Shown: positions 53,627 through 63,565, counted from the first letter of the stretch. The stretch: DNA of 64,000 nt from Bacteroidetes bacterium HGW-Bacteroidetes-6 (GCA_002842495.1 PHDB01000005.1:1-64000); one strand, 5' to 3'. The notes: generated from the letters alone by a model not told the origin. Program-made: numbers and translations.

Positions 53627-54352
53627 ATGTCCAAAAAAGCTATTGTAGTAGGTGCCACATCCGGTATAGGCAGAGGGATTGCGGAGTTACTCGCATCACA
53701 GGGATATACAGTGGGTATAACAGGCAGGAGAGAGCATCTTCTTGACGAAATTAAGGCTTCTTCTCCATCATCCTTTATTGTAAGTACATTTGATATTAAC
53801 AACACCCAAAGTGTCCTGGATAAGCTGGAAGATCTTGCATTACAGCTCGGCGGGGTTGATCTCTTCATTCTTAGTTCAGGAACCGGTAAAAGAAACAAAG
53901 ATCTTGATCTGGAGCCTGAAATCAATACGATAATGACTAACGTTACCGGTTTCACAACTGCAGTTAACTGGGCTTACAAGTATTTTGAGAAAGCAGGAGG
54001 AGGTAAACTTGCAGCTATTACTTCAATTGCAGGTACCAGAGGCTTCGGGCTCTCTCCCTCATATTCAGCATCAAAATCATACCAGATAAAATACCTTGAG
54101 GCCCTAAGACAGAAGGCTAAAACATCAGGTGGTAAAATAGTTGTAACAGATATCCGCCCCGGATTTGTTGATACGGCTATGGGCCACGGTGATGGTGCGT
54201 TTTGGATTGCTCCCGTTGAAAAGGCTGCAAAACAAATAGTTAAGGCTATAGACAAAAATTGGGGTGTTGTCTTTGTGACAAAAAGGTGGAAGATTATCTC
54301 AATTTTGTTGAGATTAATGCCGCGTCCAATTTTTGAGAGGCTTAAATTCTAA
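53627..54352 (+). CDS. SDR family oxidoreductase
   Basis: 241 aa with the cofactor loop VGATSGIGRGIAELL, SSGTGKRN in place of the common NNAG, and the active-site YSASKSYQIKYLEALR (Tyr-x3-Lys). Ends FVTKRWKIISILLRLMPRPIF, a short hydrophobic/basic tail seen in several Bacteroidetes SDRs. Substrate unknown. It precedes the corrinoid operon by 56 bp and may be transcribed with it, without an evident functional link. Confidence 0.75.
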   Translation: MSKKAIVVGATSGIGRGIAELLASQGYTVGITGRREHLLDEIKASSPSSFIVSTFDINNTQSVLDKLEDLALQLGGVDLFILSSGTGKRNKDLDLEPEINTIMTNVTGFTTAVNWAYKYFEKAGGGKLAAITSIAGTRGFGLSPSYSASKSYQIKYLEALRQKAKTSGGKIVVTDIRPGFVDTAMGHGDGAFWIAPVEKAAKQIVKAIDKNWGVVFVTKRWKIISILLRLMPRPIFERLKF

Positions 54353-54408
54353 CCTCTAACTTCAATTTTATAAAATTTGTTAACTGATACCTAAAAGAGA
54401 GAAAAGGC

Positions 54409-55068
54409 ATGGATAACTACATCGAGAAAATTTCAATATGTATTCAAAGGGGAAAGGTAAACTTTGATTCTCCTTATCCACCGGACATGAAGGGGCTTCC
54501 CGGAGCAGATGAACTAACAGGAGAGGCACTTCAAAACGGGATTAAGGCCAATGAAATCTTAACAGGAGCCATGATACCCGCCATGGGTATTGTAGGTGAG
54601 CAATTTAAAGATAAGAAATTGTTTGTTCCACAGGTACTTATGTCTGCTAAGGCCATGAATAGCGCCCTTAAGCATCTAAAGCCATATTTCAGTTCGGGCG
54701 AAATTCAAAGAAGAGGAACATTCATAATAGGCACAGTTGCCGGTGACTTGCACGATATCGGTAAAAATCTTGTATCAATGATGATTGAGGGTTCGGGATG
54801 GGATGTGATTGACCTTGGAGTTGATGTCAAATCCGAGCAGTTTTTGGAGGCAGTTGGGAGCAATCCTAATGCAGTACTGGGAATGTCGGCTCTTCTCACA
54901 ACTACAATGGAGTCAATGGAAAAATCTGTAAGACAAATCAGAGAGTCATATCCAGATTTGAAAATCCTGGTAGGAGGAGCCCCTTTAAATTCAGAATTTG
55001 CCAAGAGGATCGGAGCAAACCTTTATGCTCCAAACCCTCAGGTAGCTGTAGAATACCTAAACAGTTAA
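54409..55068 (+). CDS. Corrinoid (B12-binding) methyltransferase protein
   Basis: 219 aa: a helical cap (about 1-95, LTGAMIPAMGIVGEQFKDKKLFVPQVLMSAKAM) and a Rossmann cobalamin-binding domain with GDLHDIGKNL (His115 ligates cobalt), LGVDV and GGAPLNSEFAKRIGANLY. Such MtbC/MtaC-like proteins carry methyl groups between two methyltransferases. The next two genes, an activation-domain protein and a UroD-type methyltransferase, complete the set. Confidence 0.88.
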   Translation: MDNYIEKISICIQRGKVNFDSPYPPDMKGLPGADELTGEALQNGIKANEILTGAMIPAMGIVGEQFKDKKLFVPQVLMSAKAMNSALKHLKPYFSSGEIQRRGTFIIGTVAGDLHDIGKNLVSMMIEGSGWDVIDLGVDVKSEQFLEAVGSNPNAVLGMSALLTTTMESMEKSVRQIRESYPDLKILVGGAPLNSEFAKRIGANLYAPNPQVAVEYLNS

Positions 55069-55073
55069 ACCTA

Positions 55074-55706
55074 ATGGAAGCGTTTACCGGATATACTTTC
55101 CCTCTTTCAGAGAATGCGCTAAAGACCGAAGAGATTGTCCGGTTGACAGGGCCGGGTTTTGAGGACGAAATATTCAGGATAAACCAGGCTTTTTTAAAGG
55201 TTAATGCACTTGCAGGATATACTGTTATCGAAAGAGCTGTTACAACTCCTGAAATGGGTTTAAAAATCTCCAAAATATTTGAAAAATCAGAAAAGACCGC
55301 ATTCTTTGTATTAACTTTAGGGAGGGGCTATGAGAAGATAGCCGAGACTTACAGAGGGGACTCATTACTATATTATTTAACGGATGTAATTGCATCTGAA
55401 TATACTGAGATGATAGCTCATGTTATAAACAATAAAATTGCAGAGCATGCCTCTTCTCTTGGCTTAGGGAGTTCAAACCGCTACAGCCCCGGATATTGCG
55501 GATGGAAGCTTTCCGGTCAGAGGACTCTCTTCTCTTTTTTACCTCCGATTCCTTGCGGTATTGAACTTACCGAATCATGTCTTATGAAACCGGTTAAATC
55601 GATAAGCGGAGCAGTAGCAATCGGGAGAAATATAAAATTTCAGAAATATGACTGTGGCATTTGTAAAGATGAAGGGTGCCTGTACAGAAATAAATTCATT
55701 CTATGA
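55074..55706 (+). CDS. Methionine synthase activation domain-like protein
   Basis: 210 aa. It resembles the C-terminal reactivation domain of cobalamin-dependent methionine synthase: SNRYSPGYCGWKLSGQRTLF and ELTESCLMKPVKSISGAVAIG. It ends with a cysteine cluster CGICKDEGC, possibly an Fe-S or metal site. As a free-standing gene next to a corrinoid protein it probably helps to reduce inactive cob(II)alamin. The spacing to both neighbours is minimal (5 bp, then a 4-bp overlap). Confidence 0.8.
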   Translation: MEAFTGYTFPLSENALKTEEIVRLTGPGFEDEIFRINQAFLKVNALAGYTVIERAVTTPEMGLKISKIFEKSEKTAFFVLTLGRGYEKIAETYRGDSLLYYLTDVIASEYTEMIAHVINNKIAEHASSLGLGSSNRYSPGYCGWKLSGQRTLFSFLPPIPCGIELTESCLMKPVKSISGAVAIGRNIKFQKYDCGICKDEGCLYRNKFIL

Positions 55707-56848
55707 CAACAATGACATCAAGGGAGAGAGTGCAGCATGCTATGTCTCTCCGTAAACCCGACAGGGTTCCGCTAATGTGCCAGTTTAGCATTGGTGCAAT
55801 GATGAATCTTTTACGCCCGTCTCCCGCCGAATTTTGGTATGACGGAAGGCTCTTTTCTATAGGTTTGGTTGAATTATGCGAGAGATTTTCGTTTGATGGT
55901 ATTCTTGTAAGTTTACACGGTCACTCTCCTGACTGGAGAGAGAAAATTATCTCTTTCAAGCAGATGTCAGAGGGCAAACAGGAGCTTACATTTGAAGACC
56001 GTGTGGAGATTCACTCCTGGGACGATCTCCCGTTGGTGAAATATAACAACAAGATTCAAAGACCTTCAATTGATACCATTGATGTTGATAAGGATGTTCC
56101 TGATAACATAGAATACATTCCGGTATCACAGGATCTATATTTTATTATTGACAAAGAGCATCCATTTGACATCTTTGACTATATAAAGGAGCTTACAGGT
56201 GACAAGTATTCAATTCATGGTGAAATCACATCTCCGTTTGATTATCTGCTTGATGTGCTTGGATATGAAGAGGCTCTAATGTCACTGATAATGAACCCTG
56301 ACAAGTGCAAGGAAATTCTTGCAAAATTTGCAAAGGGTGTTGGAGACCTCGCCGAAAAAATGTGTGATTACGATATTGATGCAATCAAAATTTCTTCACC
56401 ATTTGCCGGAATGGGCTTCATTTCGCCTGAACATTACAGCGAATTTGTGCTTCCTTATGAGAGTGAGATCATCTCCAGAATCAGGGCAAAGGGTAAACAT
56501 TCATACATTCACACTTGCGGTCATATTGATGACAGACTTGAACTTATGCGCGATTCCGGCACTTCAGGTCTTGAGTGTTTAGACCCTGAACCGGTTGGCA
56601 ATGTTGACCTTGGAAATGCGTTCGGGAGAGTAGGAGACCAACTTTTTATAAAGGGTAATATTGATTCGGTGAACTCTTTGCTCTACGCTGATGATTCAAA
56701 GGCTGAGAATGACATTCTAAAGATAATTGAAACAGGTAAAGAGGGAAAAGGGTTTATCCTGAGTACAGCATGTTCAATTGCACCTAAAGTCACTGCCGAA
56801 CGACTCCACATGCTTTACAATCTTGTCAAGGAGCACGGTAAATACTAG
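55703..56848 (+). CDS. UroD-family corrinoid methyltransferase (MtaA/CmuA-like)
   Basis: 381 aa of the uroporphyrinogen decarboxylase superfamily. It lacks the FGxR-type decarboxylase start but has SRERVQHAMSLRKPDRVPLM and zinc-ligand candidates His270 and Cys272 (HTCGH) and Cys357 (STACSI), the H-x-C...C arrangement of methylcobamide methyltransferases. It probably moves a methyl group to or from the corrinoid protein encoded two genes upstream. The methyl donor and acceptor cannot be told. Confidence 0.82.
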   Translation: MTTMTSRERVQHAMSLRKPDRVPLMCQFSIGAMMNLLRPSPAEFWYDGRLFSIGLVELCERFSFDGILVSLHGHSPDWREKIISFKQMSEGKQELTFEDRVEIHSWDDLPLVKYNNKIQRPSIDTIDVDKDVPDNIEYIPVSQDLYFIIDKEHPFDIFDYIKELTGDKYSIHGEITSPFDYLLDVLGYEEALMSLIMNPDKCKEILAKFAKGVGDLAEKMCDYDIDAIKISSPFAGMGFISPEHYSEFVLPYESEIISRIRAKGKHSYIHTCGHIDDRLELMRDSGTSGLECLDPEPVGNVDLGNAFGRVGDQLFIKGNIDSVNSLLYADDSKAENDILKIIETGKEGKGFILSTACSIAPKVTAERLHMLYNLVKEHGKY

Positions 56849-56858
56849 CTAAAAATTT

Positions 56859-56983
56859 CTCCACGCCAGTTTGTGGTAACTATCACATTATAAGAAAAAT
56901 AAAAATGAGCCAGATTTTCATAAGAAATCTGGCTCATTTTTAATGTGTTGGATATAAATTATATACCACAAATTGGCGCGGAG
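56859..56983. repeat. Inverted repeat around the operon terminator
   Basis: CTCCACGCCAGTTTGTGGTA (56859-56878) and TACCACAAATTGGCGCGGAG (56964-56983) are 20-bp arms with two mismatches, enclosing the 17-bp terminator stem. The right arm ends just before the htpG stop codon. Together they give a 125-bp nested stem between convergent genes. Confidence 0.7.
56901..56941. terminator. Bidirectional terminator
   Basis: AAAAATGAGCCAGATTT (56901-56917) pairs perfectly with AAATCTGGCTCATTTTT (56925-56941) around a 7-nt loop, with T-runs on both strands. It serves the convergent corrinoid operon and htpG. Confidence 0.85.
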
Positions 56984-56984
56984 A

Positions 56985-59045
56985 TCATTTTATCAACGAC
57001 TGAGTTCTTTTGATAAAGCGACTAAGCTCTTCGCCCTTAAGCATTCCGTTGGATAGAAGCGCAAGGTCGCTAACCTGCTTAACAAGTTGATTCTCTTTGC
57101 CAAATTCTGCATTAATCTCCTTCCTCTTATCTTTTATTGACTGAATCTCTTTCTCAAGAGACTCCTTTGCATCTTTGTCAACAGTGTCTACCTCTTCTGG
57201 CTTCAATTTATTGGTCTTTTCAGCTATTTCAGCCAATTTTTGATTCGATTCAGCAACCTTTGCACCAAGTTCTTCAACTTTAGCTCCGGTTGCACCTCTC
57301 TTATCTTCGATGATTTTCTTGATAAGAAGGTTATCGTAATTTACTACTATTGAGTAAGATTCCGGTAGTGAACCATAAAAATTCATTCCACCGCCTAGTG
57401 CAGACATATCTCGGTAACGTCTCATGAATTCATTCTGAGTAATAAGAACTGCATTTTCGTTCTCACCAAGGCACTCAAGGCTTACGCTGTAGTGAGCTCC
57501 TTTTGGAAGCACCGATTCAAAAACCTCAGATATATCATTTTGCTCCTCTTGTGGAAGGTCTGGTTTTTTAACCTCATCTTTCTCAATCAATCTGTCAATA
57601 TGAGCAGAATCTACGCGGGCAAATGTGGTCTCCTTAAGTTTTGCTTCGAGGTGGTTAATAAAGTGCGCATCAAGCTGACTATCAAAGATTAGTACATCAT
57701 ATCCTTTGTTTTTGGCACTCTCAATATATGAGTATTGCTCATCTTTATCAGTTGAATAGAGATAGACAACTTTGTTGTGTTTATCAGTTTGATTTGCCTC
57801 AACCAGTTTGCGATACTCTTCGTAGCTGAAGTACTTTTCGTCGGTATTCTTTAAAAGGGAAAATTTCTCTGCTCTCTCACTGAATTTTTCATCCGATAAC
57901 ATTCCGTACTCAATGAATATCTTTAGGTTATCCCATTTCTCTTCAAGCTTTTCTCTCTCGTTTTTAAAGAGGTCTTCAAGTCTGTCTGATACCTTTTTGG
58001 TAATGTGATTTGATATCTTTTTAACGTTAGAGTCTGACTGCAAGTAGCTTCTTGATACATTGAGAGGGATATCAGGTGAGTCTATAACACCATGTAAAAG
58101 AGTTAAAAAATCAGGAACTATATTTTCAACAGAATCAGTTACAAATACCTGATTGCAATATAACTGTATCTTGTTACGTGAGATTTCAACTTTGTCCTTA
58201 ATCTTTGGAAAATATAGAATACCCGTTAAAGTAAAGGGATAATCTACATTGAGGTGAATATAAAAGAGAGGGTCGTCCTGAGCAGGGTATAGCTGCCTGT
58301 AAAAATTCATGTAATCCTCTTCTTTAAGATCTGATGGTTTTCTTGTCCATAGTGGGGAAGTGTCATTGATTACCCTGTCTTTGTCAGTCTCTACCTCTTT
58401 GCCCTCTTTCCACTCCTTAACCTTTCCAAAAACAATCTCGACAGGAAGATATCTGCAATACTTCTTTAGCAGGTATTCAATTTTTGACTCTTCGGCAAAC
58501 TCTTTTGATTCATCGTCCAAATGAAGAATAATGTCGGTTCCCCTTTCACTCTTCTTGCCCTTTGTGATTTGGTATTCAGGATCACCCTCACAACTCCATT
58601 TAACAGGCTCTGCCCCATCTTTCCATGAAAGTGTCTGAATTTCAACCTTTTTAGAAACCATGAATGATGAGTAGAAACCCAGTCCAAAATGGCCTATTAT
58701 ATTGTTTAATTGATCTTTGTATTTATCGAGAAATTCACCTGCACTTGAAAATGCAATCTGGTTGATATACTTCTGAACCTCCTCTTCGGTCATGCCTAAA
58801 CCGTTATCGCTAACGGTGATAGTGCCTTTTTTGGGATCGGCAGAAATGCGGATTTTTAAATCTCCCAGTTCTCCTTTAAATTCACTATTTCCAGAAAGTG
58901 CCTTGAGTTTTTGAATTGCATCAACTCCGTTTGAAACAAGTTCCCTTAAGAAGATTTCGTGGTCTGAATAGAGAAATTTCTTGATAATCGGAAATATATT
59001 CTCCGTTGTAACTCCAATTTTACCTTTATGCATAGTTAAATTCAT
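56985..59045 (-). CDS. htpG: Hsp90 chaperone HtpG
   Basis: 686 aa. GHKL ATPase with IGVTTENIFPIIKKFLYSDHEI, LRELVSNGVDAIQKL, ITVSDNGLGMTEEEV and IIGHFGLGFYSSFMV, then the middle and dimerisation domains (SRNKIQLYCNQVFVTD, LNVSRSYLQSD). A second ATG four codons downstream (MHKGKIGVTT) fits the family start equally well. ATP-dependent protein-folding chaperone in the cytoplasm. Confidence 0.96.
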   Translation of the reverse strand: MNLTMHKGKIGVTTENIFPIIKKFLYSDHEIFLRELVSNGVDAIQKLKALSGNSEFKGELGDLKIRISADPKKGTITVSDNGLGMTEEEVQKYINQIAFSSAGEFLDKYKDQLNNIIGHFGLGFYSSFMVSKKVEIQTLSWKDGAEPVKWSCEGDPEYQITKGKKSERGTDIILHLDDESKEFAEESKIEYLLKKYCRYLPVEIVFGKVKEWKEGKEVETDKDRVINDTSPLWTRKPSDLKEEDYMNFYRQLYPAQDDPLFYIHLNVDYPFTLTGILYFPKIKDKVEISRNKIQLYCNQVFVTDSVENIVPDFLTLLHGVIDSPDIPLNVSRSYLQSDSNVKKISNHITKKVSDRLEDLFKNEREKLEEKWDNLKIFIEYGMLSDEKFSERAEKFSLLKNTDEKYFSYEEYRKLVEANQTDKHNKVVYLYSTDKDEQYSYIESAKNKGYDVLIFDSQLDAHFINHLEAKLKETTFARVDSAHIDRLIEKDEVKKPDLPQEEQNDISEVFESVLPKGAHYSVSLECLGENENAVLITQNEFMRRYRDMSALGGGMNFYGSLPESYSIVVNYDNLLIKKIIEDKRGATGAKVEELGAKVAESNQKLAEIAEKTNKLKPEEVDTVDKDAKESLEKEIQSIKDKRKEINAEFGKENQLVKQVSDLALLSNGMLKGEELSRFIKRTQSLIK

Positions 59046-59109
59046 TTATGTTATGCATAAAAGAACTCAAAAGGCATACCAAAGGCGATATGCTGACAAA
59101 TAGACAGTT

Positions 59110-60420
59110 TTATTTGCAGACCATTATGTCAAGAATCATATCATCAGTTATCTGCATTCCTTTGGAACCGATTTTGCCAAGATTGCGAATTGTCTTTTCA
59201 ATATCTTTTTCAATTATGCCGTCATTATCGGATATGCAAATATTGTCAAGAGCCAAAATAGCAGATTGTACTGCAGATGATACCCCGGATGCAACCTTTA
59301 GGGCACATCCCACTTTTGCACCATCGCATACCATTCCGGTAATGTTACCTATCATATTCTTAATAGAGTAACATATTTGGTCATAATTGCCACCCTTGAG
59401 ATATACTATTCCACAAGAAGCACCTGTAGAGGCAATTACACAACCACACAATGCAGATAGTTTACCAAGGTAACCCTTTATATGAATTGCAACTAAATGA
59501 GCTAAAACCAGTGCTCTTGCCAACTCTTCATCAGTAGAACCAAGCTTGTCCGATGCTGCAATAACCGGCATTGTTACTGTTATTCCCTGATTACCGCTTC
59601 CAGAATTGCTCATTGCCGGCAGGATACAGCCGGCCATTCTGGCATCGGAGGCTGCTGCGGTTATTGCCATGGAGTGGGTAAGGAGTCCGTCTCCGAAAAC
59701 ATTTTTATGAATGTTATCCTTTATTGTCTTACCTACTTTTAATCCGTAGTTATTTTCAAGCCCCTCATTTGAGAGTGCTCTGTTAAGGGTAACTGATTCT
59801 AATATAAAAGCAATATCACAAAATGGAATGGTTTTAGTAAAACTTACAATGTTTTTAACCGACAGTTTATAATCATTAATCTCCTTATTTATACTATTAA
59901 TCAATTCATTATTAATGTCTTGTGAGCCAGTCTTGAGTATTGTTAAGTTGTCTCTCTTAACCGTGGTAATATTATCATGATTGTCTTCAATAATTGCAGA
60001 TGCTGAATGATTGCCTGATATACACTTTGCGAGAATATAAAGCTTCTTGTCTGTTTCGGCAAGCGAAATGGAGATAGCTTTTTCTTCAAGCATCTGTTTT
60101 GCCCTATCTATCCTGAGTTTATCAAGATCTTTTAATACCTCAAGCTTATAATCAGAGACTCCGCATGTAACTCCCAATGCAGCAGCAATATGTAGTCCTA
60201 CCATTCCTGTTCCAGGTACTCCGACACCCATTCCGTTTTTCAAAATGTTTCCGCTGACAGAAACCTCTACTTTTTCCGGCTCAATCCCAATCTCCCGGAG
60301 AACCTCTGCCGCTTTTGCAACTGCCAGAGAGACAGCAATTGGCTCAGTACATCCGAGAGCAGGTTTCACCTCTCGTTTAATAAGTTCAATTATCTCCAAC
60401 TCCCTCTCTCTTGTCATCAC
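59110..60420 (-). CDS. cyuA: L-cysteine desulfidase / serine dehydratase-like (CyuA)
   Basis: 436 aa of the UPF0597/SDH-alpha family. The N-terminal KPALGCTEPIAVSLAVAKA (Cys24), SVSGNILKNGMGVGVPGTGM and the later CILPAMSNSGSGNQGIT and ASTGASCGIVYLKGGN segments are diagnostic; the conserved cysteines bind a [4Fe-4S] cluster. It degrades cysteine to pyruvate, ammonia and sulfide. It lies 5 bp downstream of the large secreted protein gene. Confidence 0.88.
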   Translation of the reverse strand: MMTRERELEIIELIKREVKPALGCTEPIAVSLAVAKAAEVLREIGIEPEKVEVSVSGNILKNGMGVGVPGTGMVGLHIAAALGVTCGVSDYKLEVLKDLDKLRIDRAKQMLEEKAISISLAETDKKLYILAKCISGNHSASAIIEDNHDNITTVKRDNLTILKTGSQDINNELINSINKEINDYKLSVKNIVSFTKTIPFCDIAFILESVTLNRALSNEGLENNYGLKVGKTIKDNIHKNVFGDGLLTHSMAITAAASDARMAGCILPAMSNSGSGNQGITVTMPVIAASDKLGSTDEELARALVLAHLVAIHIKGYLGKLSALCGCVIASTGASCGIVYLKGGNYDQICYSIKNMIGNITGMVCDGAKVGCALKVASGVSSAVQSAILALDNICISDNDGIIEKDIEKTIRNLGKIGSKGMQITDDMILDIMVCK

Positions 60421-60425
60421 TTAAA

Positions 60426-63400
60426 TTATTTGGTTTCAAAAAATGCAACTATTTGCTTAATTATATTGTTCAACTGGCTCTCTTCTTTTAAAGTTTCAAG
60501 AGGAAAACCAATCGATACTGTCTTGTAATCTCCTTTATATGCTACACCGGCAGAAATGTTGTTGTCGGAATATCTGAAAATTGTCCAAGCTCCGGTTCCG
60601 AAAGGCTCAATACCATCCGGTGCTTCTGCACTATAGGAATAGCTGTTGGGAGTGGTATAGAAGCTGAAGTTTCCTGTGAAATCATAAAGGCTCTGTACCG
60701 CCTTTATTTCTCCGGTCTTTGATGCCCAATTTGTTCTCCACTGATACTTAAGTGTGTTCTTGGCAAATTCCTGGCCATCTTTGTCATTTTTAACACTATC
60801 CCACAAGTCTGTAGCGATAAAGGCTCCTGATACCAAAATATTACCTCCTGTCTGAGAGTATTTTGTAATAAAATCTCTTAGGTGTTGAGGGAACACTTCG
60901 TATTTATAAGGGTTGGAAGTACGTCCTACAATAGTCTTAATCTGTTTGCCGGCTATTATGTCAACAATGTCATATTTTGAAATAGAGTCAACACCGTTTA
61001 CAATAGCCTCGCTGCTTATTGATACAAATGAGTAACCATTATTGGCAAATGCCTTACCATGAACAAAAGGATAATCAAAACTATTTCCTGCGATTACTTC
61101 GGTTTCAAAGTTTGCATACGAAGAACCAAATCCGGGAGAGTCGTCATCCATCCAAGGTATTGATCTGCGAAATTCGTATTGACTACCAATGAATGATATA
61201 TCTTTCAGATATGCAACTCCATTATCTGTATTATCGAAGAATCCGGCAATTGATGTGTCAGATGAGGCAAATGAATGCGGTGGAGCAACTCTGTTAAATG
61301 CGTTTATTATCAATACATTCCCTCTTTCTTGAGGTGATTTATAAACTGAGAGTATTTCAGAAGGGAAACTTTCACCACCTTTATTAAATGCAGTAATTTT
61401 AAAGCTGTAAATTTTTCCTGTCTCAATCTGGAACTCAAATTTGTTAGACGTTACTACTGTCCCGTTATCAAAACCGGCACCGTCAACACGAGTGTAAACT
61501 ATATACCCTTCCGGTTTTGCTGTTGGTTCAAGCTTGTCTTCTGTTCCACTCCAGTTTAGAGAGACAACCTGGCCGCTTCTAAGGGCCGAAAACTGTTTAA
61601 CAGGCAGAGGTTGGACCACATATTCAAGGCCAGACTGTTGGGCTAAATACTTGAGCATCCCCTTGTAGATTGCCCTGCTCACATCAAAACGAAATGTGGG
61701 GTCAAGGCCATATCTCATATCTGCAAAATTTTGGTGGGAAAGCAGTTCGAGAAGCATTGTAGGAACCACAGGTGATCTTGACTCTGAATAGGTTCTGTCC
61801 CAGATTCCTCTCCTTTGCCAGATTGGTTCATGAAGCTTTTTAATGTCTTCAACTATTTGAGTTTGAATTAAGTCTGTAAGGTATCTGCCATTAAATCTAG
61901 GCTCTCCTGTTGGGAATTTGTCGGAACCGTTTGAAAAACGGGTAAAAATTCCAAGTGTTCCAATAATTGAATCATTGAGGGTGGTTCCTGCGTCTGTATG
62001 GAAGGCCATTGCCAGATCAACAGGTATATTAAGACCCCTCTCCGTTGGATTTTTAACGGATCCTCCACTTATGACATTTACCCACTTACCTCTTGACATA
62101 TAATCATCATTATAGTCGTTTGTGTTTTTATTTGGGCTATAAATTGTATCGCTGTAACCAGCCCACTGAAGCCAGTATCTTGCACCCTCGGTAAACCTTG
62201 GATAGTTGCTGATAATGGGCTCCGGATCTATTGGCAGAACAATCTTTTGAAGAGGTTCGTTTGATGAACTAGGTCTGTTTAGAACCAAGCCCTCAGTAGC
62301 CGGTTTTCTTGCAATGTTTCCCATTCCTCCGCCAAATTTAACGGCATCAGCTGTAATAACGTCACCATTTTTAGAGGTTAGGTTTGACAATGAAACCTCA
62401 TAACCGGGTTCATCACCAGGGGCAAAAAGAAATGTACCCAGGTAAATCCATGTCCCGCCTCCCATTCTCTGGTTAACCGTAAAATGAGTCTCTCCACCGG
62501 CATGTTTAACTGTATACTTTGCCTCTTGTGTACTGTTTGGAAAGCTTTGGTAGGATACATACACAGCATACTCACCTGCCTCCGGAATATGAGGTTTCCA
62601 ATAGGCATAGCTTAGAGTTCCCTTCTTTATTGAGCTGATTACTCTGGCGCTCCCCATTTGAAAAGGATTCTCTCCTGTGATATAAATACTTTGAGCATTG
62701 TGAAATCCAGGGACAGAGGAATCCTGCCATGCCTCTGATCCGTCAAGTTCGGCATAACCTGAATATTCTGAATTATTATCTACAATAACCTCATTCTTTT
62801 GAACATCCCTTTCACGAGGCATCATAACAACAGCCCCGGCATTCTCTAACATAGGAACTAAAAATGGGACAACATACGATTGAGTGTAGAGGTCCTCTAC
62901 AGTTTGGAAAATTCTTGCCCTTTGCCATTCCCATCGGAGTAATTTCTGTTCATAATAATATCCGTGACTCTGCCACACAGCAATATGCCTGTTGTTTAGT
63001 CCGGCAGAAATATTATATGGCTTTGAACTGTTTTTTACAAGATTTCCTCTGTTTTCAAGCTCTTTTTGAGCATTCCTCAAAGCTCTTCTGCTCTTTACAG
63101 GTGCTTTCGAGTTATAAAAGGGCGGAATTAGCTCTTCTAAAGCCAATCCGTTGGTTACAATTCTTAAATTGAAAGAACTAAACTCCTGAGGCAACATTGA
63201 TTTTACAACAGAGTATACAAGTTTTGTATTATCCTCTCTGAATGGATACTCAGCCAATGAGTTTGAAAAGTATATAACAAGATCATTTTTGTATGCAATT
63301 GCCGAATCAACCCTTATTCTTCCGGTTGCAAAGGCCTGTTTTCTAAGTATCTTTTGTAATGAATCGGCTATTGGTGCAAATTCGTTACTTAATGCCTGCG

Positions 63401-63464
63401 CCGAAGTTTCTGCTGAAAAGAGAAGCAAAAAGGAGACCAATAGAAGAGAGAGTATCTTTTTCAT
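60426..63464 (-). CDS. Secreted golvesin-domain/FnIII protein, amidase-like
   Basis: 1012 aa from the ATG at 63464; a longer frame would start inside the -7 box, so it is rejected. Signal peptide SLLLVSFLLLFSAETSAQA. Residues about 225-390 match a golvesin/xanthan-lyase-type sugar- or surface-binding domain (DSSVPGFHNAQSIYITGENP, GGTWIYLGTFLFAPGDEPGY, ITADAVKFGGG). Flanking segments HIAVWQSHGYYYE and LAMAFHTDAGTTLND, FLVPMLENAGAVVMMPRERD resemble an N-acetylmuramoyl-alanine amidase core. A fibronectin III domain (YIVYTRVDGAGFDNG) follows. It is often annotated xanthan lyase; I think cell-wall related is more likely. Confidence 0.72.
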   Translation of the reverse strand: MKKILSLLLVSFLLLFSAETSAQALSNEFAPIADSLQKILRKQAFATGRIRVDSAIAYKNDLVIYFSNSLAEYPFREDNTKLVYSVVKSMLPQEFSSFNLRIVTNGLALEELIPPFYNSKAPVKSRRALRNAQKELENRGNLVKNSSKPYNISAGLNNRHIAVWQSHGYYYEQKLLRWEWQRARIFQTVEDLYTQSYVVPFLVPMLENAGAVVMMPRERDVQKNEVIVDNNSEYSGYAELDGSEAWQDSSVPGFHNAQSIYITGENPFQMGSARVISSIKKGTLSYAYWKPHIPEAGEYAVYVSYQSFPNSTQEAKYTVKHAGGETHFTVNQRMGGGTWIYLGTFLFAPGDEPGYEVSLSNLTSKNGDVITADAVKFGGGMGNIARKPATEGLVLNRPSSSNEPLQKIVLPIDPEPIISNYPRFTEGARYWLQWAGYSDTIYSPNKNTNDYNDDYMSRGKWVNVISGGSVKNPTERGLNIPVDLAMAFHTDAGTTLNDSIIGTLGIFTRFSNGSDKFPTGEPRFNGRYLTDLIQTQIVEDIKKLHEPIWQRRGIWDRTYSESRSPVVPTMLLELLSHQNFADMRYGLDPTFRFDVSRAIYKGMLKYLAQQSGLEYVVQPLPVKQFSALRSGQVVSLNWSGTEDKLEPTAKPEGYIVYTRVDGAGFDNGTVVTSNKFEFQIETGKIYSFKITAFNKGGESFPSEILSVYKSPQERGNVLIINAFNRVAPPHSFASSDTSIAGFFDNTDNGVAYLKDISFIGSQYEFRRSIPWMDDDSPGFGSSYANFETEVIAGNSFDYPFVHGKAFANNGYSFVSISSEAIVNGVDSISKYDIVDIIAGKQIKTIVGRTSNPYKYEVFPQHLRDFITKYSQTGGNILVSGAFIATDLWDSVKNDKDGQEFAKNTLKYQWRTNWASKTGEIKAVQSLYDFTGNFSFYTTPNSYSYSAEAPDGIEPFGTGAWTIFRYSDNNISAGVAYKGDYKTVSIGFPLETLKEESQLNNIIKQIVAFFETK

Positions 63465-63485
63465 CAAAGTATCTTTTAAAGTGCA

Positions 63486-63493
63486 CAAAAATA
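63486..63493 (-). promoter_or_regulatory. -7 box of the golvesin-domain gene
   Basis: TATTTTTG on the minus strand fits TAnnTTTG, 21 nt before the ATG at 63464, which supports that start. Confidence 0.5.
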
Positions 63494-63565
63494 GTCAAAA
63501 ATTAAGTAAGGTCTATTGGCAATGTCTCTAAAAGCTTAACTTTACACAACTTTTAACTAAACTCT

